Source: Imperialibacter roseus
Lineage (GTDB): Bacteria; Bacteroidota; Bacteroidia; Cytophagales; Cyclobacteriaceae
Assembly (NCBI RefSeq): GCF_032999765.1
Contig: NZ_CP136051.1
Location: 2,518,417-2,582,416, forward strand
DNA length: 64,000 nucleotides
Direction of reading: 5' to 3'
Program-made: the position numbers and the translations under genes
Notes under the pieces: model-generated
Databases searched by the model: none
Told to the model about the DNA's origin: nothing
Seen by the model: the letters and a program-made list of their open reading frames with translations, nothing else
In this document: piece after piece, positions 63,904 to 64,000 of the stretch
How positions within the stretch are numbered: position 1 is the stretch's first letter
Layout of the letters: every line of letters begins with the position of its first letter

Positions 63904-64000
63904 ATGAGAGTGACTAAAACAGTGCTTATCATTTTTTTTATGCTGGGTGCATGTATTGTCTCATGCCTGACCAGGGATGGCAGTTGTGAATCCGGTCCTC
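63904..64000 (+). CDS. N-terminus of a lipoprotein (partial)
   Basis: An ATG at 63904 opens a signal peptide with a hydrophobic core (VLIIFFMLGACIV) and a lipobox I-V-S-C, then runs off the right edge after 32 codons. The family cannot be told. Confidence 0.55.
   Translation, partial: MRVTKTVLIIFFMLGACIVSCLTRDGSCESGP

Overview
The window looks like chromosomal DNA of a member of the Bacteroidota, most likely a marine or soil Cytophagales. Grounds: a hybrid sensor kinase with a Reg_prop/Y_Y_Y periplasmic propeller, a PadR plus prefix-domain MacB-like permease pair, a 57-residue Hc1-type histone-like protein, many FG-GAP/VCBS and DUF1080 secreted proteins, a NagB/PIG-L fusion, and promoters of the Bacteroidota type (TTTG, about 20 bases, TAnnTTTG). 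Most genes lack an obvious Shine-Dalgarno sequence. The genus is not determinable from this text.

Layout. 1-13.6 kb: end of an unknown gene, a hybrid histidine kinase, a metallo-hydrolase, an NhaC antiporter, an NlpC/P60 lipoprotein, a polyphosphate-type glucokinase divergent from a PadR/ABC-permease pair, a glutaredoxin-like protein and a CPA2 antiporter. 13.9-24.1 kb: sugar and core metabolism (NagB-PIG-L fusion, nitrilase, 2H phosphoesterase, gluconokinase, Maf, DUF1015, biotin carboxylase, an alpha-oxoamine synthase of the serine-palmitoyltransferase type, histone-like protein). 24.1-31.7 kb: nine minus-strand genes in one run, from an ECF sigma factor and its probable membrane partner to xseA, xseB, ligA and dapA. 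31.9-36.2 kb: MarR regulator, GlpD, tandem universal stress protein, class V aminotransferase. 36.4-49.3 kb: a secreted carbohydrate and surface-protein block (a ThuA / sugar-dehydrogenase / PKD / cytochrome c protein of about 1150 residues, DUF1080, a vanadium haloperoxidase-like enzyme translationally coupled to a VCBS/ASPIC protein, a PQQ/FG-GAP lipoprotein, a J-domain/KTSC protein, a metzincin lipoprotein). 49.4-64 kb: DoxX, two coiled-coil proteins, a lactonase fused to DUF4440, a frameshifted cytochrome c/sugar-dehydrogenase gene, a cluster of poorly known membrane proteins with a YdjC-type deacetylase, a LiaF-like/DUF4288/LytTR two-component cluster, small hypothetical genes and an esterase.

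The best candidate for something undescribed is a probable small RNA gene at about 40705-40935. It has a promoter matching TTTG-N20-TAACTTCG, 5' and 3' ends that pair in a long interrupted helix with a tandem A.G/G.A mismatch, two GC-rich palindromes inside, and a perfect-stem terminator. Other points of interest are an 11-base perfect inverted repeat at the PadR promoter, loss of a catalytic Asp in the NagB domain, a terminator whose T-tract abuts the next start codon, a single-base frameshift in the 52.9-54.6 kb gene, and a three-gene envelope cluster at 54.8-58.5 kb in which only the middle gene is recognisable. No tRNA, rRNA, CRISPR array, insertion sequence or prophage was recognised.
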